Origin: CBFFRJ01 sp965644225
GTDB lineage: Bacteria; Pseudomonadota; Gammaproteobacteria; Enterobacterales; Enterobacteriaceae
DNA: 64,000 nucleotides
Assembly (NCBI RefSeq): GCF_965644225.1
Contig: NZ_CBFFRJ010000007.1
Location: 1 to 64,000 of the forward strand
Reading direction: 5' to 3'
Made by a program: the position numbers and the translations under genes. Below are positions 17,011 to 25,341 of this stretch, one piece after another. Numbering within the stretch: the stretch's first letter is position 1; each line of letters begins with the position of its first letter. The notes beneath the pieces are model-generated. The model did no database searches, was not told the origin of the DNA, and was given only the letters and a program-made list of their open reading frames with translations.

Positions 17011-18285
17011 TTATTCACCAGAAGCTTGTTGTGCTTCGGGCTTGCCGTAAATCAGAAGCGGTTTACTTTGACCACCGATGACAGATTCATCGATGACCAC
17101 TTTTTCAACTTCGTCCATAGACGGTAAGTCATACATGGTATCGAGCAATGCTGCTTCAACAATGGAACGTAAACCACGGGCGCCGGTTTTACGCACCATC
17201 GCTTTTTTGGCAATCGCCGTCAGGGCTTCGTCACGGAATTCCAAATCCACACCTTCGAGATTAAACAGTGCCTGATACTGCTTGGTCAGGGCGTTTTTCG
17301 GCTCTTTCAGGATCTGAATTAATGCTTCTTCGCTCAGCTCATTCAGCGTTGCGACAACCGGCAGACGGCCAATGAATTCCGGGATCAGACCAAATTTGAT
17401 CAGATCTTCCGGCTCCACCTGCGACAACAGCTGGCCTTCGTTCGGTTTTTCAGCAGTCGATTTCACCGTCGCGCCAAAACCGATACCCGATCCAGTCTCT
17501 ACGCGGTGGGAAATCACTTTATCCAGCCCGGCGAAAGCGCCACCGCAGATGAACAGGATCTTCGACGTATCCACCTGCAAAAACTCCTGCTGCGGATGCT
17601 TACGACCACCCTGCGGCGGTACTGCCGCCACGGTACCTTCGATCAATTTCAGCAACGCCTGCTGTACGCCTTCACCAGAGACGTCACGGGTAATGGACGG
17701 ATTGTCAGATTTACGGGAAATCTTGTCGATTTCATCGATATAGACAATACCGCGCTGCGCCTTTTGTACGTCGTAATCGCACTTCTGCAACAGCTTCTGA
17801 ATGATGTTTTCAACATCTTCGCCCACATAACCCGCTTCGGTCAGGGTTGTCGCATCCGCCATGGTAAAAGGCACATCCAGCAGACGCGCCAGCGTTTCCG
17901 CAAGCAGCGTTTTACCTGAACCGGTTGGGCCAATCAGCAGGATGTTACTTTTGCCCAGTTCGATACCATTGCTGGTATCGCCATTGCGCAGACGTTTGTA
18001 GTGGTTGTATACCGCCACCGCCAGCACTTTTTTCGCCTGTTCCTGGCCGATAACATAATCGTCAAGGTGGTGGCGAATTTCGTGGGGCGTTGGCAATGCA
18101 CTGCGCTCGCGATGCGGCGCAACTTCTTTAATCTCTTCGCGAATAATGTCGTTACACAAATCAACACATTCGTCGCAGATATACACGGACGGTCCGGCAA
18201 TCAGTTTGCGCACTTCATGCTGGCTTTTGCCACAAAAAGAGCAGTACAACAGTTTGCCTGAACTGTCTTTGCGTTTATCTGTCAT
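17011..18285 (-). CDS. clpX: ClpX, ATP-binding unfoldase of the ClpXP protease
   Basis: 424 residues, same length as in E. coli. It has an N-terminal zinc-binding domain with four cysteines (CSFC ... CDECVDLC), an AAA+ domain with Walker A GPTGSGKT and Walker B VYIDEIDK, pore loop GYVG and the IGF loop region (ETGSGIGFGATVK) that docks to ClpP. It unfolds tagged substrates and threads them into ClpP. It is downstream of clpP with a 127-bp gap containing a strong hairpin. Confidence 0.98.
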   Translation of the reverse strand: MTDKRKDSSGKLLYCSFCGKSQHEVRKLIAGPSVYICDECVDLCNDIIREEIKEVAPHRERSALPTPHEIRHHLDDYVIGQEQAKKVLAVAVYNHYKRLRNGDTSNGIELGKSNILLIGPTGSGKTLLAETLARLLDVPFTMADATTLTEAGYVGEDVENIIQKLLQKCDYDVQKAQRGIVYIDEIDKISRKSDNPSITRDVSGEGVQQALLKLIEGTVAAVPPQGGRKHPQQEFLQVDTSKILFICGGAFAGLDKVISHRVETGSGIGFGATVKSTAEKPNEGQLLSQVEPEDLIKFGLIPEFIGRLPVVATLNELSEEALIQILKEPKNALTKQYQALFNLEGVDLEFRDEALTAIAKKAMVRKTGARGLRSIVEAALLDTMYDLPSMDEVEKVVIDESVIGGQSKPLLIYGKPEAQQASGE

Positions 18286-18347
18286 GAGTCAAAACCTCTT
18301 TTCTGTTCTTTTGTGCCGCACATGACGACGCAAATGCCATTCCAGGC

Positions 18348-18372
18348 GCAAAACGCTTTTGAAGCGTTTTGC
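18348..18372. promoter_or_regulatory. Strong hairpin in the clpP-clpX intergenic region
   Basis: Perfect 11-bp stem (GCAAAACGCTT / AAGCGTTTTGC) with a 3-nt loop. There is no T-run after it on the minus strand, so it is not a standard terminator. It may protect the upstream clpP message or set the clpP:clpX ratio. Confidence 0.55.
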
Positions 18373-18412
18373 CGCTCTCATTTAGTATAGCGATACACCT
18401 GCTGCCTGGGCA

Positions 18413-19036
18413 TTAATTACGATGGGTCAAAATTGAATCGACCAGCCCGTATTCAACGGCTTCGTTTGCATTCAGGAAGCGGTCACGTTCGGTGTCGCGT
18501 TCAATCTGTTCTAATGATTGACCCGTATGGTGCGCCATGAGTTCATTCATGCGCCCTTTTACTTTCAGGATTTCGCGGGCGTGGATCTCAATATCTGTTG
18601 CCTGACCCTGATAGCCACCCAGCGGCTGGTGAATCATCACGCGTGAATTTGGCAGGCAGAAACGCTTGCCTTTCGCCCCGGCCGTCAGCAGGAATGCGCC
18701 CATAGACGCCGCCTGGCCCATACAAATGGTGCTAACGTCAGGCTTAATAAATTGCATGGTGTCATAAATCGACATCCCGGCAGTGATCACCCCACCAGGA
18801 GAGTTAATGTACAGGTAGATATCTTTTTCCGGGTTTTCTGCTTCCAGAAACAGCATCTGCGCGACAATCAGGTTAGCCATGTGATCTTCGACCTGACCAG
18901 TCATGAAAATGACACGTTCCTTGAGAAGACGGGAGTAGATATCGAAGGAGCGCTCACCGCGTGAAGTCTGCTCAATAACCATTGGCACCAGAGCCATATG
19001 GGGTGCAAAGGAATCTCGTTCGCCGCTGTATGACAT
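18413..19036 (-). CDS. clpP: ClpP, proteolytic subunit of Clp proteases
   Basis: Serine peptidase forming the tetradecameric barrel used by ClpX and ClpA. 207 residues with the propeptide region of the E. coli enzyme. The triad is visible: Ser111 (GQAASMGA), His136 (VMIHQPLGG), Asp185 (DTERDRF). Good ribosome site CAGGAGAC before the ATG. First gene of clpP-clpX. Confidence 0.98.
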   Translation of the reverse strand: MSYSGERDSFAPHMALVPMVIEQTSRGERSFDIYSRLLKERVIFMTGQVEDHMANLIVAQMLFLEAENPEKDIYLYINSPGGVITAGMSIYDTMQFIKPDVSTICMGQAASMGAFLLTAGAKGKRFCLPNSRVMIHQPLGGYQGQATDIEIHAREILKVKGRMNELMAHHTGQSLEQIERDTERDRFLNANEAVEYGLVDSILTHRN

Positions 19037-19163
19037 TTCCGTCTCCTGGATATAAAAATAAATAACCTGCTGTACTGTACTGATTGTACTTGAGCGCGCC
19101 AGGTCTGACTACGACCCGCACGCGGACGGATTATCAGCCAGAGTGTTTGCCGTCACGTACCCT

Positions 19164-19194
19164 AGATGGGGATGACTACACCTTAATTCAAGCA
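19164..19194 (-). promoter_or_regulatory. Sigma32-like promoter of clpP
   Basis: On the minus strand GCTTGAAT is followed after 14 bp by CCCCATCTA, the heat-shock -35/-10 pattern, about 130 bp upstream of clpP. The remaining bases of the 416-bp clpP-tig gap hold the tig terminator and an ERIC element. Confidence 0.75.
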
Positions 19195-19263
19195 TAACAA
19201 CCTTTTGCTGTTACGCTAACACTGAAACATCCTTTTAGCACACATCTGATAACGCTAATGCGA

Positions 19264-19300
19264 TAAAAAAAGCCCGCCACCTTAAGGTGACGGGCTTTTT
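19264..19300 (-). terminator. Rho-independent terminator downstream of tig
   Basis: Long stem (AAAAAGCCCG, one G-U/A-C site, CACCTTAAGGTG centre, CGGGCTTTTT) with T-runs on both strands. On the minus strand it would end tig transcripts after they pass through the ERIC element. Confidence 0.85.
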
Positions 19301-19310
19301 GTTTACTCTT

Positions 19311-19437
19311 TATACCCGTCATACTTCAACTCGCCTGCGCGTTGGCTTTCCTCACTCACCCCAGTCACTTACTTCAGTAAGCTCCTGGGGATTCGCTGCG
19401 TTGCCGCCTTCATGCAACTTGAAATATTTTGGGTATA
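19311..19437. repeat. ERIC (IRU) element, complete 127 bp
   Basis: The element runs from TATACCCGTCATACTTC to TTTTGGGTATA and is 127 bp long, the length of the ERIC consensus. It contains the two conserved inner segments used as the ERIC1R and ERIC2 primer sites (GTAAGCTCCTGGGGATTC and CACCCCAGTCACTTACTT). It lies between the tig stop and the tig terminator, so it is in the tig mRNA 3' region. Confidence 0.92.
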
Positions 19438-19452
19438 TGCAGGACGAGTAAA

Positions 19453-20751
19453 TTAAGCCTGCTGGTTCATCAGTTCCTGGAAGCTGGTTGCTTTCTCAGT
19501 CACTTTCGCCTGGGCCAGTACGGCTTCAACCGCTTGTTCTTCCAGAGCAACATTACGCATGTTGTCGGTCAGCTCTTTGTTTTTGCTGTAGAACTCGATA
19601 ACTTCAGTCGGATCTTCGTAGGCAGATGCCATCTCTTCGATCAGACCTTTAACGCGTTCTTCGTCAGCTTTCAGCTCGTTGGTGCGAATCACTTCGCCCA
19701 GCAGCAGGCCAACAACAACACGGCGTTTAGCTTGTTCTTCAAACAATTCACGCGGCAGTTCCAGCGCTTGTTTCTCGTTACCACCAAAGCGCTGAGCAGC
19801 CTGACGACGCAGAACGTCGATTTCGCTGTCGATCAGTGCAGCCGGGATCTCGATATCATTCGCTTTCACCAGACCGTCGATAGCCTGAGACTTGATACGG
19901 TTACGTACCGCGCCTTTCAGCTCGCGCTCCATGTTTTTACGCACTTCGCCACGCAGGCCAGCCAGAGAACCATCTTCAACGCCGAAACGTTTGATGAACT
20001 CTTCGGTGAATTCCGGCAGTTCGCGCTCTTCAACTTTTTTCAGGTTGATAACGAACTGGGCTGCTTTACCTTTCAGGTTTTCAGCGTGGTAGTCTTCCGG
20101 GAAGGTCACGTCGATGGTGAACTCTTCGCCAGCGCTGCGGCCTTTGATACCGTCTTCAAAGCCCGGGATCATACGACCCTGGCCCATCGCCAGTACGAAA
20201 TCAGTCGCTTTGCCGCCTTCGAATTCTTCGCCGTCTACAGAGCCGGAGAAGTCAACGGTTACACGGTCTTCAGCGTCAACTGCGCCTTCTTTATCTTTCC
20301 AGGTCGCCTGCTGTTTACGCAGGGTGTCCAGCATAGTGTCGACGTCAGCGTCGTTCACTTCTACAACTGGTTTTTCGACTTCGATAGTGTCCAGGCCTTT
20401 CAGCTCAACTTCCGGATACACTTCGAACTCAACGGAATAGGTAAAGTCTTCACCCAGTTTGTATTCGCCCGGAACGTAGTTCGGTGCGCCAGCCGGGTTG
20501 ATTTTTTCCTGAATGATCGCATCAATAAAGTTACGGCTCATCAGTTCGCCCAGCACGTCCTGGCGAACAGAAGCGCCATAACGCTGAGCAACAACGGTCA
20601 TCGGTACTTTGCCTTTACGGAACCCGTCGATACGTACTTTTTTCGCTACGTTGACCAGTTCGCTCTTAACAGCGGTCTCGATGCTGTCAGCAGCGATAGT
20701 AATCGTTACACGGCGCCCAAGGCCCTGAGTGGTTTCAACTGAAACTTGCAT
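19453..20751 (-). CDS. tig: Trigger factor
   Basis: Ribosome-bound chaperone and peptidyl-prolyl isomerase, 432 residues. The N-terminal ribosome-binding domain has the signature GFRKGKVPMTVVAQRYG (about 44-60). The FKBP-type PPIase domain covers about 150-245 (EDRVTVDFSGSVDGEEFEGG), and the C-terminal arms follow. Acts first on nascent chains, upstream of the ClpXP/Lon quality-control genes that follow it. Start and length match E. coli. Confidence 0.98.
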   Translation of the reverse strand: MQVSVETTQGLGRRVTITIAADSIETAVKSELVNVAKKVRIDGFRKGKVPMTVVAQRYGASVRQDVLGELMSRNFIDAIIQEKINPAGAPNYVPGEYKLGEDFTYSVEFEVYPEVELKGLDTIEVEKPVVEVNDADVDTMLDTLRKQQATWKDKEGAVDAEDRVTVDFSGSVDGEEFEGGKATDFVLAMGQGRMIPGFEDGIKGRSAGEEFTIDVTFPEDYHAENLKGKAAQFVINLKKVEERELPEFTEEFIKRFGVEDGSLAGLRGEVRKNMERELKGAVRNRIKSQAIDGLVKANDIEIPAALIDSEIDVLRRQAAQRFGGNEKQALELPRELFEEQAKRRVVVGLLLGEVIRTNELKADEERVKGLIEEMASAYEDPTEVIEFYSKNKELTDNMRNVALEEQAVEAVLAQAKVTEKATSFQELMNQQA

Positions 20752-21094
20752 CTTGTTACCTCAAAAAATCACGGTGCTCGGTCAACTCTTCACTGGAAGC
20801 TTTCGTTGGCTTCACATAACCGGGGTGCTTTCTCAAATTAGATAAACATTCCCTGTCGCCAGAATCATCCCGAAGACGTTCATATATAAGACGCAGCATT
20901 ATAGCGGCATCACTTTAGTGAGTCGAGAACGGTAATGCCGCATTGTTGCGCCATTTTTCACAATTCCGAGGTAATTTTGACCTAAAAATTGCGCTTCTCG
21001 CTCAAATCTCAGACAAAACAAAACGGCCCGCAGGCCGTTTTCACATAATCTGTACGCAACATACTGGAAAAGTTCAGGCAGTTGCAAATGCGTT
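20752..21094. other. Intergenic region between bolA and tig
   Basis: 343 bp without a supported gene. It holds the bolA terminator (21020-21041) and should hold the tig promoter. A 78-codon frame on the minus strand overlapping the bolA end has no homology I recognise and is not called. Confidence 0.6.
21013..21041 (-). terminator. Terminator of bolA
   Basis: 9-bp stem AAAACGGCC / GGCCGTTTT with a 4-nt loop, then GTTTTGT on the minus strand, about 55 bp after the bolA stop. Confidence 0.75.
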
Positions 21095-21412
21095 TTACGC
21101 GATGGTGCCCGCGCCACGACAGGGCGGCGAGGCAAAAACGGTATCCTGCAAACCCGCCCACTCCTTAATAGTGTAGGTATGCAGCGCTAAAGCATGGACG
21201 GTAGTAGACAATTCTGCCGACAATGTACCGTAAATCATGCGATGACGATTCAGAAAACGTTCGCCGCTAAAACGATCGCTTACCAGAACGACTTTAAAAT
21301 GGCTTTCGGAACCGGCCGGTACATTGTGACGATAGCTTTCATCAACAACTTCGAGGAACACGGGTTCAAACGCTGCCCTTAATTTATCTTCTATCTGTTC
21401 ACGTATCATCAT
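21095..21412 (-). CDS. bolA: BolA, stress-response morphology regulator
   Basis: 105-residue BolA-fold protein that affects cell shape and binds monothiol glutaredoxins/Fe-S clusters. It has the family motif SHFKVVLVSDRFSGERFLNRHRMIY with conserved His residues and TYTIKEW near the C-terminus. The start at 21412 (first of two Met codons) lies 7 bp after AGGAG. The longer frame is rejected. In E. coli it is induced in stationary phase from a gearbox promoter. Confidence 0.95.
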   Translation of the reverse strand: MMIREQIEDKLRAAFEPVFLEVVDESYRHNVPAGSESHFKVVLVSDRFSGERFLNRHRMIYGTLSAELSTTVHALALHTYTIKEWAGLQDTVFASPPCRGAGTIA

Positions 21413-21458
21413 GAAATGACTCCTCTGCAACGCTGAGATGCTACCCATCCCTTTAAAT

Positions 21459-21466
21459 GTTAGCCG
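21459..21466 (-). promoter_or_regulatory. Possible gearbox-type -10 of the bolA promoter
   Basis: CGGCTAAC on the minus strand resembles the gearbox -10 (CGGCAAGT), about 47 bp before the bolA start. No clear -35 was assigned. Confidence 0.3.
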
Positions 21467-21548
21467 CTTTTATCCTGTCCATAACAAGAAAACAACAAAA
21501 ATTTAGCTTTCGTCGTGGATTCTCAGCCAAAGGTATGAACTGCACGTA

Positions 21549-21567
21549 AAAGGTCTCATTCGAGACC
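21549..21567 (-). terminator. Terminator-like hairpin between bolA and yajG
   Basis: GGTCTC / GAGACC stem with a 4-nt loop and TTTTAC after it on the minus strand. It lies in the 302-bp divergent bolA-yajG region. It would stop leftward transcripts before bolA, so it may insulate bolA. No other feature was found in this gap apart from the promoters expected there. Confidence 0.45.
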
Positions 21568-21714
21568 GTCAATAGTTCAGATAAATCTCGTTAGTGAGCA
21601 AGAATTACACAAGACGATGAATTTACATGCGTTGAGGACTTCCTCTTGTTGACGGCAATGTTATGATGGCGCAAATTTCCCCTTTTACGTTTACGATCCA
21701 CTGAGAGCCTGACC

Positions 21715-22293
21715 ATGTTAAAAAAATTCCTCCTTCCTTTGGTCGCAATGTTTATGCTGGCCGGGTGCGCAACGCCGCCAACCACTCTTGATGTCGCGCC
21801 AAAAATCACCCTGCCGCAGCAGGATCCGAGCCTGATGGGCGTAACGGTCAGTATCAATGGCGCCGATCAGCGTCAGGACCAGGCCCTGGCGAAAGTGAAC
21901 CGTGATAATCAGCTGGTTACCCTGACCGCATCCCGTGATCTGCGTTTCCTGTTGCAGGAAGTACTGGAGAAACAAATGGCAGCCCGCGGTTATATGATCG
22001 GACCGAACGGTGCAGCTAACCTGCAGATTATTGTTAACCAGCTCTTTGCTGACGTATCTGAAGGCAACCTGCGTTACAAAATTTCGACCAAAGCAGATAT
22101 CGCCATCATTGCCACCGCAGCTAACGGCAACAAGATGACCAAAAACTACCGCGCCAGCTACAACGTTGAAGGTGCTTTACAGGCCTCTAATGAGAAAATC
22201 GCCAACGCGGTTAACAACGTGCTGACCGATACCATCGCCGACATGTCCCAGGACACTGCTATCCATCAGTTCATTAAACAGAACGCGCACTAA
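21715..22293 (+). CDS. yajG: Lipoprotein YajG
   Basis: 192-residue lipoprotein. The signal MLKKFLLPLVAMFMLAGC gives a lipobox LAGC with Ala at +2, so sorting to the outer membrane is expected. YajG/DUF type; the function is not established. It precedes ampG by 41 bp in the same direction and is probably cotranscribed, suggesting a cell-envelope link. Confidence 0.93.
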   Translation: MLKKFLLPLVAMFMLAGCATPPTTLDVAPKITLPQQDPSLMGVTVSINGADQRQDQALAKVNRDNQLVTLTASRDLRFLLQEVLEKQMAARGYMIGPNGAANLQIIVNQLFADVSEGNLRYKISTKADIAIIATAANGNKMTKNYRASYNVEGALQASNEKIANAVNNVLTDTIADMSQDTAIHQFIKQNAH

Positions 22294-22303
22294 GTTCTGT
22301 TCT

Positions 22304-22325
22304 CTGGCCCGGCAATCCGGGCCAG
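22304..22325 (+). terminator. Hairpin between yajG and ampG
   Basis: Perfect 9-bp stem CTGGCCCGG / CCGGGCCAG with a CAAT loop 10 bp before the ampG start. There is no T-run, so it is more likely an attenuating or stabilising stem than a full terminator. It may hinder the ampG ribosome site, which is otherwise weak. Confidence 0.5.
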
Positions 22326-22334
22326 TTATCACAC

Positions 22335-23810
22335 ATGCCTAACCATTACTTACGCATCTTTTCGCAACCTAAGTCAGCCATCTTACTGATTCTGGGCTTT
22401 GCCTCTGGCTTACCGCTTGCCCTCACGTCCGGCACGCTTCAGGCGTGGATGACGGTCGCGAATGTCGATTTAAAGACCATCGGTTTCTTTTCGCTGGTCG
22501 GTCAGGCATATGTCTTTAAATTCCTGTGGTCGCCGGTAATGGACCGCTACACGCCGCCGTTTCTCGGTCGTCGTCGTGGTTGGCTCCTTGTTACTCAGTT
22601 CAGCCTGCTTATTGCTATTGCGGCAATGGGGTTTCTGGAGCCGTTAAACCAGCTACGCTGGATGGCGGCCCTCGCTGTGGTTATCGCCTTCTGTTCCGCC
22701 TCCCAGGACATTGTCTTCGACGCCTGGAAAACGGATGTATTGCAGGCAGAAGAACGGGGGGCCGGGGCCGCAATTAGCGTGCTGGGTTACCGTTTAGGCA
22801 TGCTGGTTTCCGGCGGGCTGGCACTGTGGCTCGCCGATCGCTGGCTGGGCTGGCAGGGGATGTACTGGTTAATGGCGGTACTGTTAATTCCCTGCATTAT
22901 TGCCACCCTTGTTGCTCCTGAACCGAACGATGCCATTCCCTCGCCGCGCAGCCTTGAACAGGCTATCACCGCGCCGTTACGTGACTTTTTTGGCCGCAAC
23001 AACGCCTGGCTTATCCTGCTGCTTATTGTTCTCTATAAACTTGGAGATGCCTTTGCGATGACCCTCACCACCACGTTTTTGATTCGTGGCGTCGGTTTCG
23101 ATGCCGGCGAAGTTGGCGTGGTGAACAAAACCCTGGGACTAATCGCTACTATCATTGGCGCGCTATGGGGCGGCGTGCTGATGCAAAAATTGTCACTTTT
23201 CCGGGCGCTGCTCATTTTTGGCGTTTTGCAGGCGGCCTCTAATACTGGCTACTGGCTCCTCGCAGTGACGGACAAAAGCATGCTGAGCATGGCTTCCGCC
23301 GTGTTTTTTGAGAACCTTTGCGGTGGAATGGGAACCTCTGCCTTTGTGGCGTTGCTGATGACGCTGTGCAATAAGTCGTTCTCTGCAACTCAGTTCGCCC
23401 TGCTTTCCGCACTTTCGGCTGTCGGACGTGTTTACGTCGGCCCGCTGGCCGGCTGGTTTGTTGAAGCCCACGGCTGGCCAACCTTCTATCTGTTTTCTAT
23501 CGCCGCAGCCGTGCCGGGTCTCTTGCTGTTACTGGTATGCAAAAAAACGCTGGAGTTCACCCAGTTGAATGAGCAATTTTTGCCACGCACCGAATATGCC
23601 CGCTCTTACCGTCTGGCGCTGCGGATCCTCGCAATCGGCTGTGTTCTTCTGGCGGCGGGGCTGGCTATTTTACTGCTCAATGCCAGTAACCTCACACAGC
23701 TAACCTTTGGCGATACTCTGCTGGAAACCGGTATTTTCTGCGCCCTGGGCGGTGTCCTTTACGGCGGTCTTCTCGATCTGCTCGCATTGCGCAAAACGCA
23801 ACATGCCTGA
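22335..23810 (+). CDS. ampG: Muropeptide permease AmpG
   Basis: Inner-membrane MFS transporter, 491 residues and about 14 membrane helices, that imports GlcNAc-anhydroMurNAc peptides during wall recycling. This import is also needed for induction of AmpC beta-lactamase. It has the typical N-terminal GFASGLPLALTSGTLQAW segment and RRRGWLL loop. Length identical to E. coli. Confidence 0.97.
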   Translation: MPNHYLRIFSQPKSAILLILGFASGLPLALTSGTLQAWMTVANVDLKTIGFFSLVGQAYVFKFLWSPVMDRYTPPFLGRRRGWLLVTQFSLLIAIAAMGFLEPLNQLRWMAALAVVIAFCSASQDIVFDAWKTDVLQAEERGAGAAISVLGYRLGMLVSGGLALWLADRWLGWQGMYWLMAVLLIPCIIATLVAPEPNDAIPSPRSLEQAITAPLRDFFGRNNAWLILLLIVLYKLGDAFAMTLTTTFLIRGVGFDAGEVGVVNKTLGLIATIIGALWGGVLMQKLSLFRALLIFGVLQAASNTGYWLLAVTDKSMLSMASAVFFENLCGGMGTSAFVALLMTLCNKSFSATQFALLSALSAVGRVYVGPLAGWFVEAHGWPTFYLFSIAAAVPGLLLLLVCKKTLEFTQLNEQFLPRTEYARSYRLALRILAIGCVLLAAGLAILLLNASNLTQLTFGDTLLETGIFCALGGVLYGGLLDLLALRKTQHA

Positions 23811-24377
23811 CGCCGGTTGCGATTAATAATCGGAGTACGCCCTGTTCTGTTCTCCTGATTCAATTCTTAAGGTAAAGATCTGTATATAAAATCAGTCGGT
23901 TAAGCAGTGAACCACACTAAATAATTACAGACCGGTAGCATATCGTTCAATATTTAATCATTAATTTAAAAAAGTCTTAGTGATAATTAATCCGTTCTGT
24001 AATAATTTTTCTTTAATTATTTTGTGCGGTATAAATTAGGAGCTACGCTTTAACAATTTACAGTAGTTATTAATTAACGCTTTCCAGTAATGTTCAATAA
24101 ATGATGAGTTGTTGTTAATTAAATGTTTATTAAACTGATTGGTTATACCAATTTACCCCCACCCCTTATTGTAAGGTAAAGTTTTCGTTATAACCTTGAT
24201 GAGAGGTTGTGCGAACGCCCGATTTTACAGATTGTTGCATTCTGTGTGACATAATCGGCAGAAGACAGTAACACCTTACTGACACTACGCCATTCATGTT
24301 TACAGTAATGTAACCTTCCCGTAAGATGCCCGCACACTTTAAACGCCACCAGCCCCCCGTGGAATTGAGGTCGTTAA
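23811..24377. promoter_or_regulatory. AT-rich control region upstream of cyoABCDE
   Basis: 567 bp without a gene. From about 23870 it is strongly AT-rich. A site GTTAATTAAATGTTT at 24114-24128 matches the ArcA consensus at 14 of 15 positions. A second, weaker one (GTTAATTAATAACT on the minus strand) lies near 24064-24078. The cyo operon of E. coli is repressed by ArcA and FNR when oxygen is low. The start of cyoA has GAGGTCG as ribosome site. I did not fix a -35/-10 pair. Confidence 0.65.
24114..24128 (+). promoter_or_regulatory. ArcA box upstream of cyoA
   Basis: GTTAATTAAATGTTT, one mismatch to the ArcA-P consensus GTTAATTAAATGTTA. It is followed by ATTAAAC, which continues the repeated pattern. 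It fits oxygen control of cyo. Confidence 0.6.
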
Positions 24378-25325
24378 ATGAGACTCAGGAAATACAATAA
24401 AAGTTTGGGATGGATGTCATTAATCGCCGCTACTGCATTACTCAGTGGTTGTGATTCTGCGCTCCTTGACCCAAAAGGACAGATTGGACTGGAGCAACGT
24501 TCGTTGATACTGACGGCATTTGGCCTGATGTTGATTGTCGTGATTCCCGCCATCTTGATGGCAGTTGGTTTTGCATGGAAATACCGTGCGAGCAATAAAG
24601 ATGCGAAGTACAGCCCTAACTGGTCACACTCCAACAAAGTTGAAGCAGTGGTCTGGACAGTGCCTATTCTTATCATCGTGTTCCTTGCCGTACTGACCTG
24701 GAAAACCACTCACTCGCTTGAGCCAAGCAAACCGCTGGTTCACGATGAGAAACCGATTACGATCGAAGTCGTCTCCATGGACTGGAAATGGTTCTTCATT
24801 TATCCGGAACAGGGCATTGCCACCGTGAACGAAATCGCCTTCCCGGCGAACACACCGGTGCAGTTCAAAGTGACCTCGAACTCCGTGATGAACTCCTTCT
24901 TTATCCCGCGTCTGGGTAGCCAAATCTACGCGATGGCCGGTATGCAGACTAATCTGCATCTGATCGCCAATGAAGCAGGCACCTATGATGGTATCTCCGC
25001 CAGCTACAGCGGCCCGGGCTTCTCTGGTATGAAGTTCAAAGCCATTGCTACACCTGACCGTGCCGCTTTCGACCAGTGGGTCGCTAAAGCCAAACAGTCA
25101 ACGAACACCATGTCTGACATGGCCGCGTTCGAGAAAGTGGCAGCGCCTAGCGAATACAACAAGGTGGAGTACTTCTCTGACGTGAAACCTGATTTGTTCA
25201 AAGATGTGACCAACAAATTTATGGACCACGGCAAGAGCATGAACATGGCCCAACCGGAAGGTGAGCACGCCTCACACGAAGGTATGGAAGGCATGGACAT
25301 GAATCACGCGGAAACCTCTCACTAA
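24378..25325 (+). CDS. cyoA: Cytochrome bo3 ubiquinol oxidase subunit II
   Basis: 315 residues. Lipoprotein signal with lipobox LSGC (residues 22-25), two membrane helices, then a periplasmic cupredoxin-like domain without the copper ligands of CuA, as in quinol oxidases. First gene of cyoABCDE, which encodes the proton-pumping terminal oxidase used at high oxygen. Length and neighbours match E. coli. Confidence 0.97.
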   Translation: MRLRKYNKSLGWMSLIAATALLSGCDSALLDPKGQIGLEQRSLILTAFGLMLIVVIPAILMAVGFAWKYRASNKDAKYSPNWSHSNKVEAVVWTVPILIIVFLAVLTWKTTHSLEPSKPLVHDEKPITIEVVSMDWKWFFIYPEQGIATVNEIAFPANTPVQFKVTSNSVMNSFFIPRLGSQIYAMAGMQTNLHLIANEAGTYDGISASYSGPGFSGMKFKAIATPDRAAFDQWVAKAKQSTNTMSDMAAFEKVAAPSEYNKVEYFSDVKPDLFKDVTNKFMDHGKSMNMAQPEGEHASHEGMEGMDMNHAETSH

Positions 25326-25341
25326 GGGGCCGAGGAAGAAA

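Noticed and set aside
19429..20742. 437-codon frame antisense to tig
   Set aside because: Mirror frame of trigger factor; Phe/Gln/Arg rich, no family match, overlaps the ERIC end.
20899..21135. 78-codon minus-strand frame downstream of bolA
   Set aside because: Crosses the bolA end and its terminator, no homology and no ribosome site.
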